64,000 nucleotides of DNA. It comes from Demequina flava (lineage in GTDB: Bacteria > Actinomycetota > Actinomycetes > Actinomycetales > Demequinaceae). Below are positions 17,171 to 25,555 of the stretch, one piece after another. The translations under genes and the position numbers were made by a program. The notes under the pieces are model-generated. The model saw nothing but the letters and a program-made list of their open reading frames with translations, was not told the origin of the DNA and searched no databases. The stretch spans positions 1,259,184 to 1,323,183 of the forward strand of contig NZ_BBRA01000001.1 of the NCBI RefSeq assembly GCF_000975035.1, in the 5' to 3' direction. The number at the start of each line of letters is the position of its first letter. Within the stretch, counting starts at the first letter, position 1.

Positions 17171-18196
17171 CTACCGCTCGATTGGATAGCCATCCTCGCC
17201 CAAGGTGAGGCGGTAGACGTCCTCACCCTGGGACGCGCGAATGGTGAGCGCGCTGGCGCGTCCTCCAGGCCCGAGCCGTACCGTCACGTCGCCGGAGTCG
17301 GCATTGTCGAGCGTCAATACGACAGCCGCAACCATGCGGCCAAGTGCGTCGCCGTCGTGTACTGGATCGCCGCGATCGTCGAGCAAAGTCACTCCCACTC
17401 CGCGCATACGTGCCTGCTCCGCAGCATCCACGATGGGAGGCAGAGCGATGGCATGGCCGCGGACCCCGTCACGGAGCCGGGCTTCTGCACGCGCCATCTC
17501 TGACCGTTCCTCCTCCGAGAGGTCCTTTCCAGCCGTGATTCGTGTGAGCAAGGGAGACACGAGCTGCGCGAGCTCGTCGGCGCGCGTCCGGCGAATCTGC
17601 GCGGCCGCACTGGCTGCCGCCCCCTCTCCGGCCGCTACGATCGCGCGCTGGTTAAAGTCAGTGATCTTTTCTGCGGTGCGCTTGAGTGACACCGCAAAGA
17701 GTGTGCCCACCACCAGAATGCCGATGTGGGTATCGACGAGCATCGCGCCACTCAAGGCGCCCCTGCCTGAACGCGCCGCCCACTCAATGCTCTGGAGCAT
17801 CATGATGCCCATGCCCAGCCAAGCAAAGCCGATCCGCCCGCGCATTGTGAGGAAGAAGAGCGCCCACGTGGACGAGCCCAGCTGCCAGGTAGCGCGGCCC
17901 AGGTCGTCGTGGGGTTGGAGGTTGGTGAAGACTGCAAGTGACCCCGCAGCGAGGCAAGCCAATACTGCAAGCGTGTCCATGAGGGGGAAGGGGTAGGGGC
18001 GATCGCGAACGATGAGGACCCCGGCCGCTGACACGAATGCGACCGCGAGCATCGCCTGCCACGGCCGTACGACGTGGTCGAGGGTCCCGAGCGCGAGGGC
18101 CGCGTTCGTCGTGACGAAGAGGACCAGGATGATGCGCGCGGGCGGGCCTGTCAGCGGTAGGAGGTCTGAGGCCTTGACGACGGTCGTGGGAGTCAT
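17171..18196 (-). CDS. Membrane protein resembling a degenerate histidine kinase (pseudo-kinase)
   Basis: The 341-residue product has about six membrane segments in residues 18-180. A cytoplasmic helix follows where a HisKA_3 dimerisation domain would be (IRRTRADELAQLVSPLLTRI), but no histidine is at the phosphoacceptor position. The C-terminal region DALGRMVAAVVLTLDNADSGDVTVRLGPGG vaguely recalls an ATPase domain without the Asn or Gly boxes. It is the last gene of a three-gene operon (regulator, kinase, this gene) with 4-nt overlaps. It is therefore probably a partner or co-sensor of the kinase rather than an active enzyme. No closer family is recognised. Confidence 0.65.
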   Translation of the reverse strand: MTPTTVVKASDLLPLTGPPARIILVLFVTTNAALALGTLDHVVRPWQAMLAVAFVSAAGVLIVRDRPYPFPLMDTLAVLACLAAGSLAVFTNLQPHDDLGRATWQLGSSTWALFFLTMRGRIGFAWLGMGIMMLQSIEWAARSGRGALSGAMLVDTHIGILVVGTLFAVSLKRTAEKITDFNQRAIVAAGEGAAASAAAQIRRTRADELAQLVSPLLTRITAGKDLSEEERSEMARAEARLRDGVRGHAIALPPIVDAAEQARMRGVGVTLLDDRGDPVHDGDALGRMVAAVVLTLDNADSGDVTVRLGPGGRASALTIRASQGEDVYRLTLGEDGYPIER

Positions 18197-19443
18197 GGGC
18201 GGCTCCAGGCAAGTTCGACGATGGTTCCGTCGCCCGGACGAGAGTGCACCTGGGCGTTGCCACGAGGCACGGTATGCATACGCTCCGTGATTGACACTGC
18301 GATGCCGAGCCGGCGGGGATCGACGTCCTTTGGGCTAAACCCGACCCCGTCGTCGTGGATCGACACCCGCGCGCCCTCGGCATCAATCGCGACAGCAATG
18401 GTGATGCTGGCCTCAGGTCCCGCGTGCGTGCAGCAATTCCTCACCGCCTCTGCCGTAGCTTCCGTCAATGCCGCCACGGCGCTTCCGGGGACCGGGCCGC
18501 TCGCGGTCACGCTCTCCGTGAACGAGACCGACAGCGGGGCTGTCGCACTCACCGATCGCAGTACTGCGACGAGTTCGTCAGCTTCGTAGTTCCGGCTCGT
18601 CGCGTCTGGGACCTCGATGATGTGGGCAATCGAGGACTGCGCCCGCTGCGCCTGCTCCTGCACGGCGGGCGTGGCACCTACGCGGCTTGCGGCTAGGAGC
18701 ACGGACATCACGTCGTCGTGGACGATTGCGTTGATGCGCGCGAGCTCGCGCTCACGGGTATGCGCGACGGCGCGCTCGGACGCGAGCCGGCGTGCAGTGG
18801 CGGCGGCGGAGTCGAGGGTGTCTCCGGACTCGACGATCGCCAGCGCCATGCCCGTCAGAATCGAGCAGAAGATCACTGCGCCGCAGCCGTCCAGCACCGC
18901 ATCGATGGTGTCGGTGTCGCTCACTGCGAGTTGGACGATAGGGACAAGAACCAGCTGTGTGGCAGGCATCACCCAGACCACGCGGGTCGCGAACACGACA
19001 CCGGCCAAGGTCGATGGGAGGGCATTGATGCCTTGTAGCCAGGGGGTGCCGCCGTTTGCGAGGGTGAGGCCGTCCATCACCGGAATCCATGCGACCTGCA
19101 CCACAAGGAAGCCCACAACGCAGATGATCGCGATCACATGGAGCACACGCATCGGCGCAGCGAAGGCGGTAGCCAGGTAGGTGGCGGGGAGTGCGGCGGC
19201 GATGAGGACCGTCGCCCACCAGAACCACTCAGGCACCTGGCCGCGAGTCGCCAGAATGCCCGAGTCGCCAGACAGCATGAGGAAACCGAACACCACCGCG
19301 CCCACGCCGCACGCGAAGTACAAGGCCCGCTGCAGGCGGTGTCGCGCGTCGTGAGCACCGGGCGCGGACCCGGCAGACGACAACGCCCCCCAGCGCTGTT
19401 TCGTAGGGCCGGGCGTGGATGCCAGCGACGCCGGATGACTCAT
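18193..19443 (-). CDS. Membrane sensor histidine kinase (NarL-partner type)
   Basis: The 416-residue protein has about six membrane segments in the first half, then a HisKA_3-like dimerisation helix with the phosphoacceptor in INAIVHDDVMSVLLAA (near residue 243). The HATPase domain has ALTEATAEAVRNCCTHA as N box and IHDDGVGFSPKDVDPRRLGIAVSITERM as G boxes. It is the cognate kinase of the response regulator immediately upstream (ATGA overlap). With no large extracytoplasmic loop, the signal is probably perceived within the membrane. Its target genes are not evident from the neighbourhood. Confidence 0.88.
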   Translation of the reverse strand: MSHPASLASTPGPTKQRWGALSSAGSAPGAHDARHRLQRALYFACGVGAVVFGFLMLSGDSGILATRGQVPEWFWWATVLIAAALPATYLATAFAAPMRVLHVIAIICVVGFLVVQVAWIPVMDGLTLANGGTPWLQGINALPSTLAGVVFATRVVWVMPATQLVLVPIVQLAVSDTDTIDAVLDGCGAVIFCSILTGMALAIVESGDTLDSAAATARRLASERAVAHTRERELARINAIVHDDVMSVLLAASRVGATPAVQEQAQRAQSSIAHIIEVPDATSRNYEADELVAVLRSVSATAPLSVSFTESVTASGPVPGSAVAALTEATAEAVRNCCTHAGPEASITIAVAIDAEGARVSIHDDGVGFSPKDVDPRRLGIAVSITERMHTVPRGNAQVHSRPGDGTIVELAWSRP

Positions 19444-20066
19444 TCCAGGAGACCGTCTTCTCTAGCGCGGCGGTACAGATCAACGCGGGAGCTGGCCTCG
19501 CGTCCTGCGTCGGTGTATTTGCGGCGGATCCTCGCTACGTAGTCACTGACGGTCGCGCGCGAAATGCCCAGGACGTGTGCAACGGTCTGTGCCGTCTCTC
19601 CCGCGGCGTACATCGCGAGAACCTCCATCTCACGGTCGCTCAATCCGGCATCGACCAGGTCGTCGTCAGCATCGATCGCGGCTGCCCATTCCGTCGTGAA
19701 CACCGATCCGCCATCGGCTGCCACCCTGATGGCATCGAGCAGTTCTTCCGGGGGCGCAGACTTGCGGACGAGCCCCGATGCGCCCGAACGAGCTGCAGAC
19801 TGAATGAGCTCGCGGTCCTCGGCCCCGGTGTAGATGAGGACAGGGATACTGCGGGCGAGAATGGTGGCGACATTGCTGTCAGGCGAGGAGCCGTCCGCGA
19901 GCCTGAGGTCGAGCACCACGAGGTCGAGGGCGCTCTCAGGAAGGTCGGCGACGGTCGTGACGCACGCGACGAGGTCGATGTCGTCGGCAGGGGAGACTAA
20001 GTCGCTAAAGCCCATAGAGATGAGCGCGTGATCCTCGACGAGCGCGATCGTCTTGCACTGCGACAT
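19440..20066 (-). CDS. NarL/FixJ-family response regulator
   Basis: The 208-residue two-domain regulator has an N-terminal receiver domain with acidic residues in VEDHALIS, the phosphoacceptor Asp in DLVVLDLRLADG near 52, and the Lys in LVRKSAPPEEL. The C-terminal LuxR-type HTH reads LSDREMEVLAMYAAGETAQTVAHVLGISRATVSDYVARI. The start at 20066 is preceded on the minus strand by GAGGAGGA; an in-frame ATG at 20132 would add 22 residues outside the receiver fold. It is the first gene of the operon and probably regulates its own promoter region at 20067-20288. Confidence 0.92.
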   Translation of the reverse strand: MSQCKTIALVEDHALISMGFSDLVSPADDIDLVACVTTVADLPESALDLVVLDLRLADGSSPDSNVATILARSIPVLIYTGAEDRELIQSAARSGASGLVRKSAPPEELLDAIRVAADGGSVFTTEWAAAIDADDDLVDAGLSDREMEVLAMYAAGETAQTVAHVLGISRATVSDYVARIRRKYTDAGREASSRVDLYRRAREDGLLE

Positions 20067-20288
20067 GGGCGGGTCCTCCTCGATGTGGTCGCTTGGGCTC
20101 ACGATAGCGGCGTGAGCCCGTATGCAGGCCACATGCCTCGCGTGCCCTCACAGTTGCTGCCCGTATAAGTAATGGCTTTACGGGTTTAGACGCCAGTGCC
20201 ACGCTGGGCTTGTTGACGGGCGGCCCGATGCCATCGCGGGCCGCCCCTCAACTTCAAAGAGGGGGCGGCGACACGTAGGGGGGCGCGT

Positions 20289-20843
20289 ATGTCATGGGTC
20301 AGTGGGGAACTGATTCTGGCTGTGACGGGCGTGCTGTTCGCAGTGGTGGCCGCACTCGGCACTATGCCGAGTGCGGCCCTCGCCACGTCAATGAGACTCC
20401 TCTACCTCTCCATCGGAGTGATGTCGGTTGGCGCTGCCTTCGTGTTGTCCTCCATTGAGGGAATGGCATACCCGCCGGCCCTCTGGGTGCTTCCGCTGGT
20501 GCCGTGCATCATCGGTGCGGTCATGATCTCCGACTCTCACCGCCACACTCATCACGACAACCTCCCTGCGGACCCCACCACCGAAACCTTGGCCTGCGGC
20601 ATGCCCGCGATCACCAAGAACGCTGAGTCTGCGGCGCACCCCACGGTCAGCACCGACGCCGATGTTGCGTTGGTTGCAGCAGACCCGGCCGCAGCCCCTA
20701 GTGAGTTAGCGCGTATCGCTTTCGCATGCCCGCACTTGCGAGCCGCCGTTGCTGCGAACCCAGCGACTCCGGCGAACCTGCTGGAGTGGCTTGCTGCAGT
20801 CGGTGACGAGGCCGTCGTGGCGTCAATCGCACGCCGCGCTTAG
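20289..20843 (+). CDS. Membrane protein with C-terminal variant leucine-rich-repeat-like segment
   Basis: The 184-residue protein has three predicted membrane segments in residues 5-80, a His-rich turn (SHRHTHHD), a linker and a C-terminal repeat-like part. In that part ALVAADPAAAPSELARIAFACPHLRAAVAANPATPANLLEWLA follows the variant leucine-rich-repeat pattern (alternating ADP...P..L..LA and VR.AVA.NP) seen in actinobacterial proteins. Start: ATG with a G-rich site immediately upstream. It diverges from the response regulator and could be one of its targets. No function is known. Confidence 0.65.
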   Translation: MSWVSGELILAVTGVLFAVVAALGTMPSAALATSMRLLYLSIGVMSVGAAFVLSSIEGMAYPPALWVLPLVPCIIGAVMISDSHRHTHHDNLPADPTTETLACGMPAITKNAESAAHPTVSTDADVALVAADPAAAPSELARIAFACPHLRAAVAANPATPANLLEWLAAVGDEAVVASIARRA

Positions 20844-20855
20844 GTTGAACTCGAC

Positions 20856-21521
20856 CTAAGCGTTCTGCGTCTGCGTCGTGTCCTCGTCCTGGTTTACGGG
20901 AGCGTCGATCAGGGACTCGGTCAGTTCCTCATTCGCAACGACGAGGCAGCTGACGGTTCTGTCGCCACGCTGCCAAGAGTCGGCGGTCGGGACCCACATG
21001 GTCCAGCCAGCGCCTGCGGGCAGGTCGAGCGGGATGCGCGGCTCACAAAATTCCTCGGCCTGGTCGACCACGCCCTCACCCCCCGGATAGACCTCGACGG
21101 GGAGATTCGTCGCTGCCACCACTTGCGCATGGTGTGGCCTCTCACACGCGACGACCTCGACGGTGGCAATCGGACCGTCGTCGCTCACCGAGGCGATGCA
21201 CATGCCCTCGACCACGCTGAGGGCGTGCATGTCGCCTGTCGCGTCCGGGTCTGCTGGCGCGGTGCGGGAGTCAAGGAAGACGAGCACCCCCGCCCACACG
21301 ATTCCGACCAAAATGACGACTGAGGCGATGACGCCAAACCACAGCGCCCACCGCGGCGCGCCCTTTGTGGGACCACCCTTCGGAGGGCGGCCCGGACCAC
21401 CGGGATTCCCGGCCTCAGCGGGCACTCCGGCGCCCACCGGCGGGTAGCCACCTGGAGGCGCATCACGCCGCGGCGTGGCCTGCCCGGGTGGAGTCGGTGC
21501 CGCGAAGCCGCCGTCGGTCAT
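20856..21521 (-). CDS. Membrane-anchored septum-formation-domain protein
   Basis: The 221-residue protein has a Pro/Gly-rich cytoplasmic N-terminus (about 1-55), one membrane segment (about 58-83) and an extracytoplasmic domain. The domain follows the Septum_form pattern: VVEGMCIA, VVACERPHHAQVVAATNL, EEFCEPRIP, and a terminal SWQRGDRTVSCLV. The four cysteines probably form two disulfides. A lipoprotein with the same domain is encoded at 37655-38104. The family name comes from a suspected role in division-septum formation, which is not proven. It is translationally coupled to the downstream xthA gene by a 4-nt overlap. Confidence 0.75.
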   Translation of the reverse strand: MTDGGFAAPTPPGQATPRRDAPPGGYPPVGAGVPAEAGNPGGPGRPPKGGPTKGAPRWALWFGVIASVVILVGIVWAGVLVFLDSRTAPADPDATGDMHALSVVEGMCIASVSDDGPIATVEVVACERPHHAQVVAATNLPVEVYPGGEGVVDQAEEFCEPRIPLDLPAGAGWTMWVPTADSWQRGDRTVSCLVVANEELTESLIDAPVNQDEDTTQTQNA

Positions 21522-22309
21522 GGTGCCTCGATGTCCAGCACGACGGGCACGTGATCGGAAGCCCCCTTGCCCTTGCGCTCATTGCGCTCGATCGTCACGT
21601 TCGTGGCGCGGTCCACTAGCGGCTGCGAGCCGTAGATGAAGTCGATGCGCATGCCTTCGTTCTTGGGGAAGCGCAGCTGCTTGTAGTCCCAGAAGGTGTA
21701 CTTGTTCTCGTCGGGGATGAATTTGCGCGACAGTTCGGTGTAGCCGGCATCTGCGAAGGCGTGGAAGGCGGCGCGAGCCTCGTCGGTAACGTGCGTCTCC
21801 GCTTCGGAGTCCTCCTTGGACCAGATGTCCGTGTCCAGCGGCGCGACGTTGAAGTCGCCCACGAGCGCGGTCGCCTCCTGTGTCCAACCCGCGGCCTGCT
21901 CGCGCAACTGATCCAGGAACGCCAACTTGTAGGTGTAGTGCGGGTCGTTGAGCCCGCGGCCGTTGGGGACGTACAGGCTCCACACCCGGACGCCGCCGCA
22001 TGTCGCACCGATCGCGCGCGCTTCAACAATGGCCTCCTGGCCGGGCTTGCCAAATGACGGCTGGCCGGGAAAGGACGTCTCGATGTTGTCGAGACCCACG
22101 CGGGAAGCGATCGCGACGCCGTTCCACTGATTGAGTCCGTGAATGGCGAGTTCGTAGCCCGCGGCCTCGAACGCCTCGCGCGGGAACTGTTCGGGCTTGC
22201 ACTTGATCTCCTGCATCGCCAAGACATCGGTGCCGGAGCGCTCCAACCAGTCCACGACACGGTCGCAGCGGGCTCGGACAGAGTTCACATTCCACGTGGC
22301 CAGTCGCAT
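21518..22309 (-). CDS. xthA: Exodeoxyribonuclease III
   Basis: This 263-residue member of the exonuclease III/AP-endonuclease family cleaves DNA at abasic sites and degrades 3' ends in base-excision repair. The landmarks are MRLATWNVNSVRAR at the start, the Mg ligand in QEIKC near 35, YVPNGRGLNDPHYTYKLAFL near 112-131, VGDFNVAP near 148 and the terminal GASDHVPVVLDI. The ATG at 22309 gives the canonical start and lies 7 nt after TAGCGT on the minus strand. A much longer upstream frame is non-coding. It precedes the septum-domain gene and overlaps it by 4 nt. Confidence 0.95.
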   Translation of the reverse strand: MRLATWNVNSVRARCDRVVDWLERSGTDVLAMQEIKCKPEQFPREAFEAAGYELAIHGLNQWNGVAIASRVGLDNIETSFPGQPSFGKPGQEAIVEARAIGATCGGVRVWSLYVPNGRGLNDPHYTYKLAFLDQLREQAAGWTQEATALVGDFNVAPLDTDIWSKEDSEAETHVTDEARAAFHAFADAGYTELSRKFIPDENKYTFWDYKQLRFPKNEGMRIDFIYGSQPLVDRATNVTIERNERKGKGASDHVPVVLDIEAP

Positions 22310-22316
22310 GGCCTCC

Positions 22317-22322
22317 ACGCTA
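22317..22322 (-). promoter_or_regulatory. -10 box of xthA, leaderless type
   Basis: TAGCGT on the minus strand ends 7 nt before the ATG at 22309. A GGAGG follows but lies too close to the start codon for normal spacing. Confidence 0.45.
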
Positions 22323-22403
22323 CCGGTCGCAGGTGACAGCGGGAGCGTCACAGGCTCTCTCGGAGGGCCGATGCTGGGACGCGGTTGTGGATTCAGGTGT
22401 GCG

Positions 22404-22409
22404 TAGTCT
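22404..22409 (+). promoter_or_regulatory. -10 box of the SDR gene, leaderless type
   Basis: TAGTCT ends 6 nt before the ATG at 22416. Confidence 0.5.
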
Positions 22410-22415
22410 GGGGCC

Positions 22416-23180
22416 ATGGCAACTGTATTGATCACCGGAGCATCCAAGGGGCTGGGCAAGGAGTTCGCCTGGGAACTGGCGGCGGGCTTCCACGATTTGG
22501 TCCTGGTGGCGCGTAGTGCAGACGCGCTTGCCGAGCTGGCGGAAGACATCAGGGGTGTTGCAGGCGTCGACGTCGAAGTGTTGGTGGCGGACCTTTCCAA
22601 CCCTGACGACCTCGATTCCGTTGCCGCGCGTGTTGCAGATCCCGACCGCCCCGTGAGCCTGCTGATCAACAATGCCGGTTACGGCATTGGCCAAGACGTG
22701 ATCGACAGTGACTGGGAGACGGAGAAGGCCGTCCTCGACGTGCTGGTCACGGCACCCCTTCGGTTATCGCAGGCGGCGGCCAAGGCCATGGCGGAGCGCG
22801 GCCACGGCGCGATTCTCAACGTGTCGTCGATCGCCGCGCACCTTGCCAATACGACGTATGCCGCTCACAAGCGCTGGGTCCTCGACTTCACGGAGGCGCT
22901 CGCAACGCAGTTGCGCGGCACCAACGTCACTGCCACTGCCGTTCTGCCGGGCCTGGTCAAGACGGAGTTCCACTCCCACCCCACGCTTGAGCACATGCGC
23001 GACGAGTTCCCTGACGCCACCTGGCTAACTGCGGAGCAGGTCGTGTCATCCGCGCTCGCGGCTGTGCGCCGCGGCGATGTCGTGGTGACGCCGTCGGCGA
23101 AATACGCGATCGCGGGCGTCATCATGCGCATGCTCCCGTCGGCCGTGACCCGGCGTATGAACTCGATGCGCTCGCGCTAG
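22416..23180 (+). CDS. Classical short-chain dehydrogenase/reductase
   Basis: The 254-residue SDR has the NADP-binding motif TGASKGLG at 7-14, NNAGYG near 88-93, the catalytic Ser in LNVSSIAAH near 132, and YAAHK near 149-153 supplying Tyr and Lys. The phrase GLVKTEF is typical of a broad group of uncharacterised actinobacterial oxidoreductases. It stands alone, divergent from xthA with the iterated GGCCGATGCTGG motif in between, and is followed by pyrE. The substrate is unknown. Confidence 0.88.
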   Translation: MATVLITGASKGLGKEFAWELAAGFHDLVLVARSADALAELAEDIRGVAGVDVEVLVADLSNPDDLDSVAARVADPDRPVSLLINNAGYGIGQDVIDSDWETEKAVLDVLVTAPLRLSQAAAKAMAERGHGAILNVSSIAAHLANTTYAAHKRWVLDFTEALATQLRGTNVTATAVLPGLVKTEFHSHPTLEHMRDEFPDATWLTAEQVVSSALAAVRRGDVVVTPSAKYAIAGVIMRMLPSAVTRRMNSMRSR

Positions 23181-23197
23181 TCACAACGGGGCGCCGG

Positions 23198-23203
23198 TAG
23201 GAT
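23198..23203 (+). promoter_or_regulatory. -10 box of pyrE, leaderless type
   Basis: TAGGAT ends 7 nt before the ATG at 23211. Confidence 0.5.
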
Positions 23204-23210
23204 TTGCGGC

Positions 23211-23777
23211 ATGACGACCGGAACCCCGCGCGAGCAGCTGCGCGACCTCATCAAGGAACTCGCGGTCGTGCACGGCCGCATCACCCTCGCCTCGGGCAAA
23301 GAAGCCGACTACTACGTCGACCTGCGCCGCATCACGCTTCACCACCGCGCCGCGCCGCTCGTGGGGCACGTGTTGCTGGACCAGCTTGAAGTCGAGGGCT
23401 ACGGTCCGGCCGACGTTGACGCCGTGGGTGGTCTGACGCTCGGTGCCGACCCCGTCGCTACTTCGCTCCTGCACGCCGCCGCCTCGCGCGGGCTTGATCT
23501 CGACGCGTTCGTGGTGCGCAAGGAAAACAAGGCTCACGGCCTCCAGCGCCGCATCGAAGGCCCGGACATCGCTGGCCGCACGGTGATCGCGGTCGAGGAC
23601 ACCTCCACGACCGGCGGCTCGGTGCTCACGGCAGTCGACGCCATCCGGGAGGCGGGGGCAACTGTCGCCGCCGTTGCAGTGATCGTCGACCGCGATACTG
23701 GTGCCCGCGAAAAGATCGAGGCCGAAGGTCTTCCCTACCTGTCGCTGTACGGGCTGGACGATCTGGGCCTCAGCTAA
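23211..23777 (+). CDS. pyrE: Orotate phosphoribosyltransferase
   Basis: This enzyme converts orotate and PRPP to orotidine 5'-monophosphate in pyrimidine biosynthesis. The 188-residue length and motifs fit: ASGKEADYYVDLRRITL near 27-43, GLTLGADP near 76-83, VVRKENKAHG near 103-112, and the PRPP loop VIAVEDTSTTGGS near 125-137. It is monocistronic, between an SDR gene and an uncharacterised membrane protein, rather than in a pyr operon. That arrangement is common in actinobacteria. Confidence 0.95.
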   Translation: MTTGTPREQLRDLIKELAVVHGRITLASGKEADYYVDLRRITLHHRAAPLVGHVLLDQLEVEGYGPADVDAVGGLTLGADPVATSLLHAAASRGLDLDAFVVRKENKAHGLQRRIEGPDIAGRTVIAVEDTSTTGGSVLTAVDAIREAGATVAAVAVIVDRDTGAREKIEAEGLPYLSLYGLDDLGLS

Positions 23778-23815
23778 CCCGAGCATCGGCCCTATCCCGT
23801 GGACCCCGCAATGGC

Positions 23816-23821
23816 TACAGT
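23816..23821 (+). promoter_or_regulatory. -10 box of the 23828 gene, leaderless type
   Basis: TACAGT ends 6 nt before the first ATG of the following gene. Confidence 0.45.
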
Positions 23822-23827
23822 TGCGCC

Positions 23828-24757
23828 ATGATGCGTAGGGGCGGGATTGTGCAGTGGGTGATCCCGTGCGCCTTTATGGCCTTCGGTTTTCTAGGCGTGA
23901 TGACGTTTGAGGGCCAGGGCGTGATTCTCGGGCTCGCAGTGGCCGCCGTGGTCCTTGGCGTGCTCTGGCTCGTGTGGGACGTCTGGCAGGCATCGCGCCA
24001 CCGCGACGCTTACCGAGAGTTTGCGGCGTCGCAGGGGTGGGACTACCAAGCCCTCTCGCATGCCTACTCCAGCCGGTTCGTGGAGTACCCCTTCGGAACC
24101 GGCTCCTCGGTTCGGCAGGAAACGCTGGTAAGTGGCTCGTTCAACGGCCGGCAGTGCGCTGCGTTTGTACATGTCTATGAATCCAACCGCGACCGCAATG
24201 GCAACAGTTCGGTCAAGGTGCCACACCAGGTTGTGCTCGCTGAGCTCGACGTCGCACTGCCGCGGCTTGACCTCATTCCGCAGGGAGTCGCGCAGACCGT
24301 CGCGACATCGCTTGGGGCCGCCGACATCGACGTGGAGTCGTACGACTTCAACCGTCAGTGGCGCGTGGTGTGTAACGACCTTCGTTACGCGCACAGCGTG
24401 CTGGACCCGCGCATGGTGGAACGCCTGCTGTGGGCCGATGCTGTGGGCACCTCGATCCGGATCGAAGGGTCCGCCGTGTACCTGTGGGCCCCGGGCCGGA
24501 TCGCGCCCGCAGACCTGGCCTCCCGGCTGGGAGTCGTGACGGCGATAGCTCGCAGGATTCCTGATCACGTGCTGCGGGAGTTTCGCGATCTGGGTTACGG
24601 TGCAGGCCGTCGCGGAGAACCAAATAGTGGGCCGATGCCCGGGCCCGGCTGGGCAACCGAGAGCGGCGTTCTGAACGGGCGCAGGTATACCGGAATCGGC
24701 GTGGACGCTGACGGCGACGGGGTGGAAGACGCCTCTCAGCTGTACGGCAACTCGTAG
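23828..24757 (+). CDS. Uncharacterised membrane protein
   Basis: I do not recognise the family with certainty. The 309-residue product has two membrane segments (about 9-27 and 31-51) and then a soluble domain. The soluble part contains AYREFAASQGWDY, a beta-rich middle (ETLVSGSFNGRQCAAFVHVYE) and FNRQWRVVCNDLRYAHSVLDPRMVERLL. The last phrase is shared by actinobacterial DUF-type proteins whose domains bind small lipid-like or peptide ligands in no established way. The C-terminus ends with an acidic DADGDGVEDASQLYG stretch. ATG 23828 is preceded by a leaderless-type -10 box. It lies just upstream of lemA. Confidence 0.65.
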   Translation: MMRRGGIVQWVIPCAFMAFGFLGVMTFEGQGVILGLAVAAVVLGVLWLVWDVWQASRHRDAYREFAASQGWDYQALSHAYSSRFVEYPFGTGSSVRQETLVSGSFNGRQCAAFVHVYESNRDRNGNSSVKVPHQVVLAELDVALPRLDLIPQGVAQTVATSLGAADIDVESYDFNRQWRVVCNDLRYAHSVLDPRMVERLLWADAVGTSIRIEGSAVYLWAPGRIAPADLASRLGVVTAIARRIPDHVLREFRDLGYGAGRRGEPNSGPMPGPGWATESGVLNGRRYTGIGVDADGDGVEDASQLYGNS

Positions 24758-24820
24758 CGAGGACCCGCCGCATGGGTGAGTGCGTCGTTAGACTCAACGA
24801 AACTCGAGGGGATTGAACTG

Positions 24821-25381
24821 ATGGAAGCCTTCTTTGTTGCGCTGGCGATTGGCGTTGTGGTCATCGTGCTGTGGGGCGTGGTGTTGTACAACGCGCTGGT
24901 CAAAGTGCGAAACCTTGTGCAGGAGAGTTGGCGCCAGGTCGACGTCGAGCTGCAGCGCCGCCACGATCTGATTCCCAACCTTGTCGAGACCGTCAAGGCC
25001 TATGCGACACATGAGCGAGCAACGCTCGAAGAGGTGACGGAGGCTCGTTCCGTGGCCGCCGCGCCCGGATCCAGCCCAGCTGAGCAGGCCACCCAGGAGA
25101 ACGTGCTGACCCAGGCGCTGGGTCGCCTGTTCGCGCTGTCGGAGAACTACCCAGACCTCAAGGCCAACCAGAACTTCCTGGAGTTGCAACGGGAGTTGGC
25201 CAACACGGAGGACCGCATCGCAGCAGGACGGCGCTTCTACAACGCCAACGTGCGCGCCCTCAACACGAAGATCGAGGTGTTCCCCTCTTCGGTTGTGGCC
25301 GGCATGTTCCACTTCCAACGCGAGGAGTACTTCGAGCTGGTCAACCCTGAAGCGCGCGAGGCGCCCTCAGTGCAGTTCTAG
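24821..25381 (+). CDS. lemA: LemA family protein
   Basis: The 186-residue protein has one N-terminal membrane segment (about 3-24) and a four-helix coiled bundle facing outside, as in LemA. The signature is YNALVKVRNLVQESWRQVDVELQRRHDLIPNLVETVKAYATHERATLEEV. Later come LSENYPDLKANQNFLELQRELANTEDRIAAGRRFYN and the terminal FQREEYFEL. The biochemical role of LemA proteins is not settled. The ATG at 24821 is used because the membrane segment begins there and GAGGGG lies upstream. The next two genes follow closely (12-nt gap, then 4-nt overlap) and form one operon. Confidence 0.92.
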   Translation: MEAFFVALAIGVVVIVLWGVVLYNALVKVRNLVQESWRQVDVELQRRHDLIPNLVETVKAYATHERATLEEVTEARSVAAAPGSSPAEQATQENVLTQALGRLFALSENYPDLKANQNFLELQRELANTEDRIAAGRRFYNANVRALNTKIEVFPSSVVAGMFHFQREEYFELVNPEAREAPSVQF

Positions 25382-25393
25382 TGACGGTGCGAC

Positions 25394-25555
25394 ATGCTTG
25401 AAGTTCTTTTTCCCGTCCTCTTTATCGGTGTCCTCGTGGCGCTGCTGTGGTGGACGCGCAAGAACGCCATGGCGGGCCGGAACTCTGATGGGACGCGCAC
25501 GGATTCCACCGCGGAGGACGAGTCCCGCGACGACGACAATCCCGGTAGCCCGTGA
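25394..25555 (+). CDS. 53-residue single-pass membrane microprotein
   Basis: A short frame between lemA and the methyltransferase gene encodes an N-terminal hydrophobic helix (LEVLFPVLFIGVLVALLWW, residues 2-20). A basic residue pair (TRKN) and a 30-residue hydrophilic acidic tail rich in Asp, Ser and Thr follow. It starts 12 nt after the lemA stop, and its TGA overlaps the next gene's GTG by 4 nt, which strongly suggests it is translated. Codon choice is GC-rich at third positions as in the neighbours. No family is recognised; a role with LemA in the membrane is conceivable but unproven. Confidence 0.7.
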   Translation: MLEVLFPVLFIGVLVALLWWTRKNAMAGRNSDGTRTDSTAEDESRDDDNPGSP

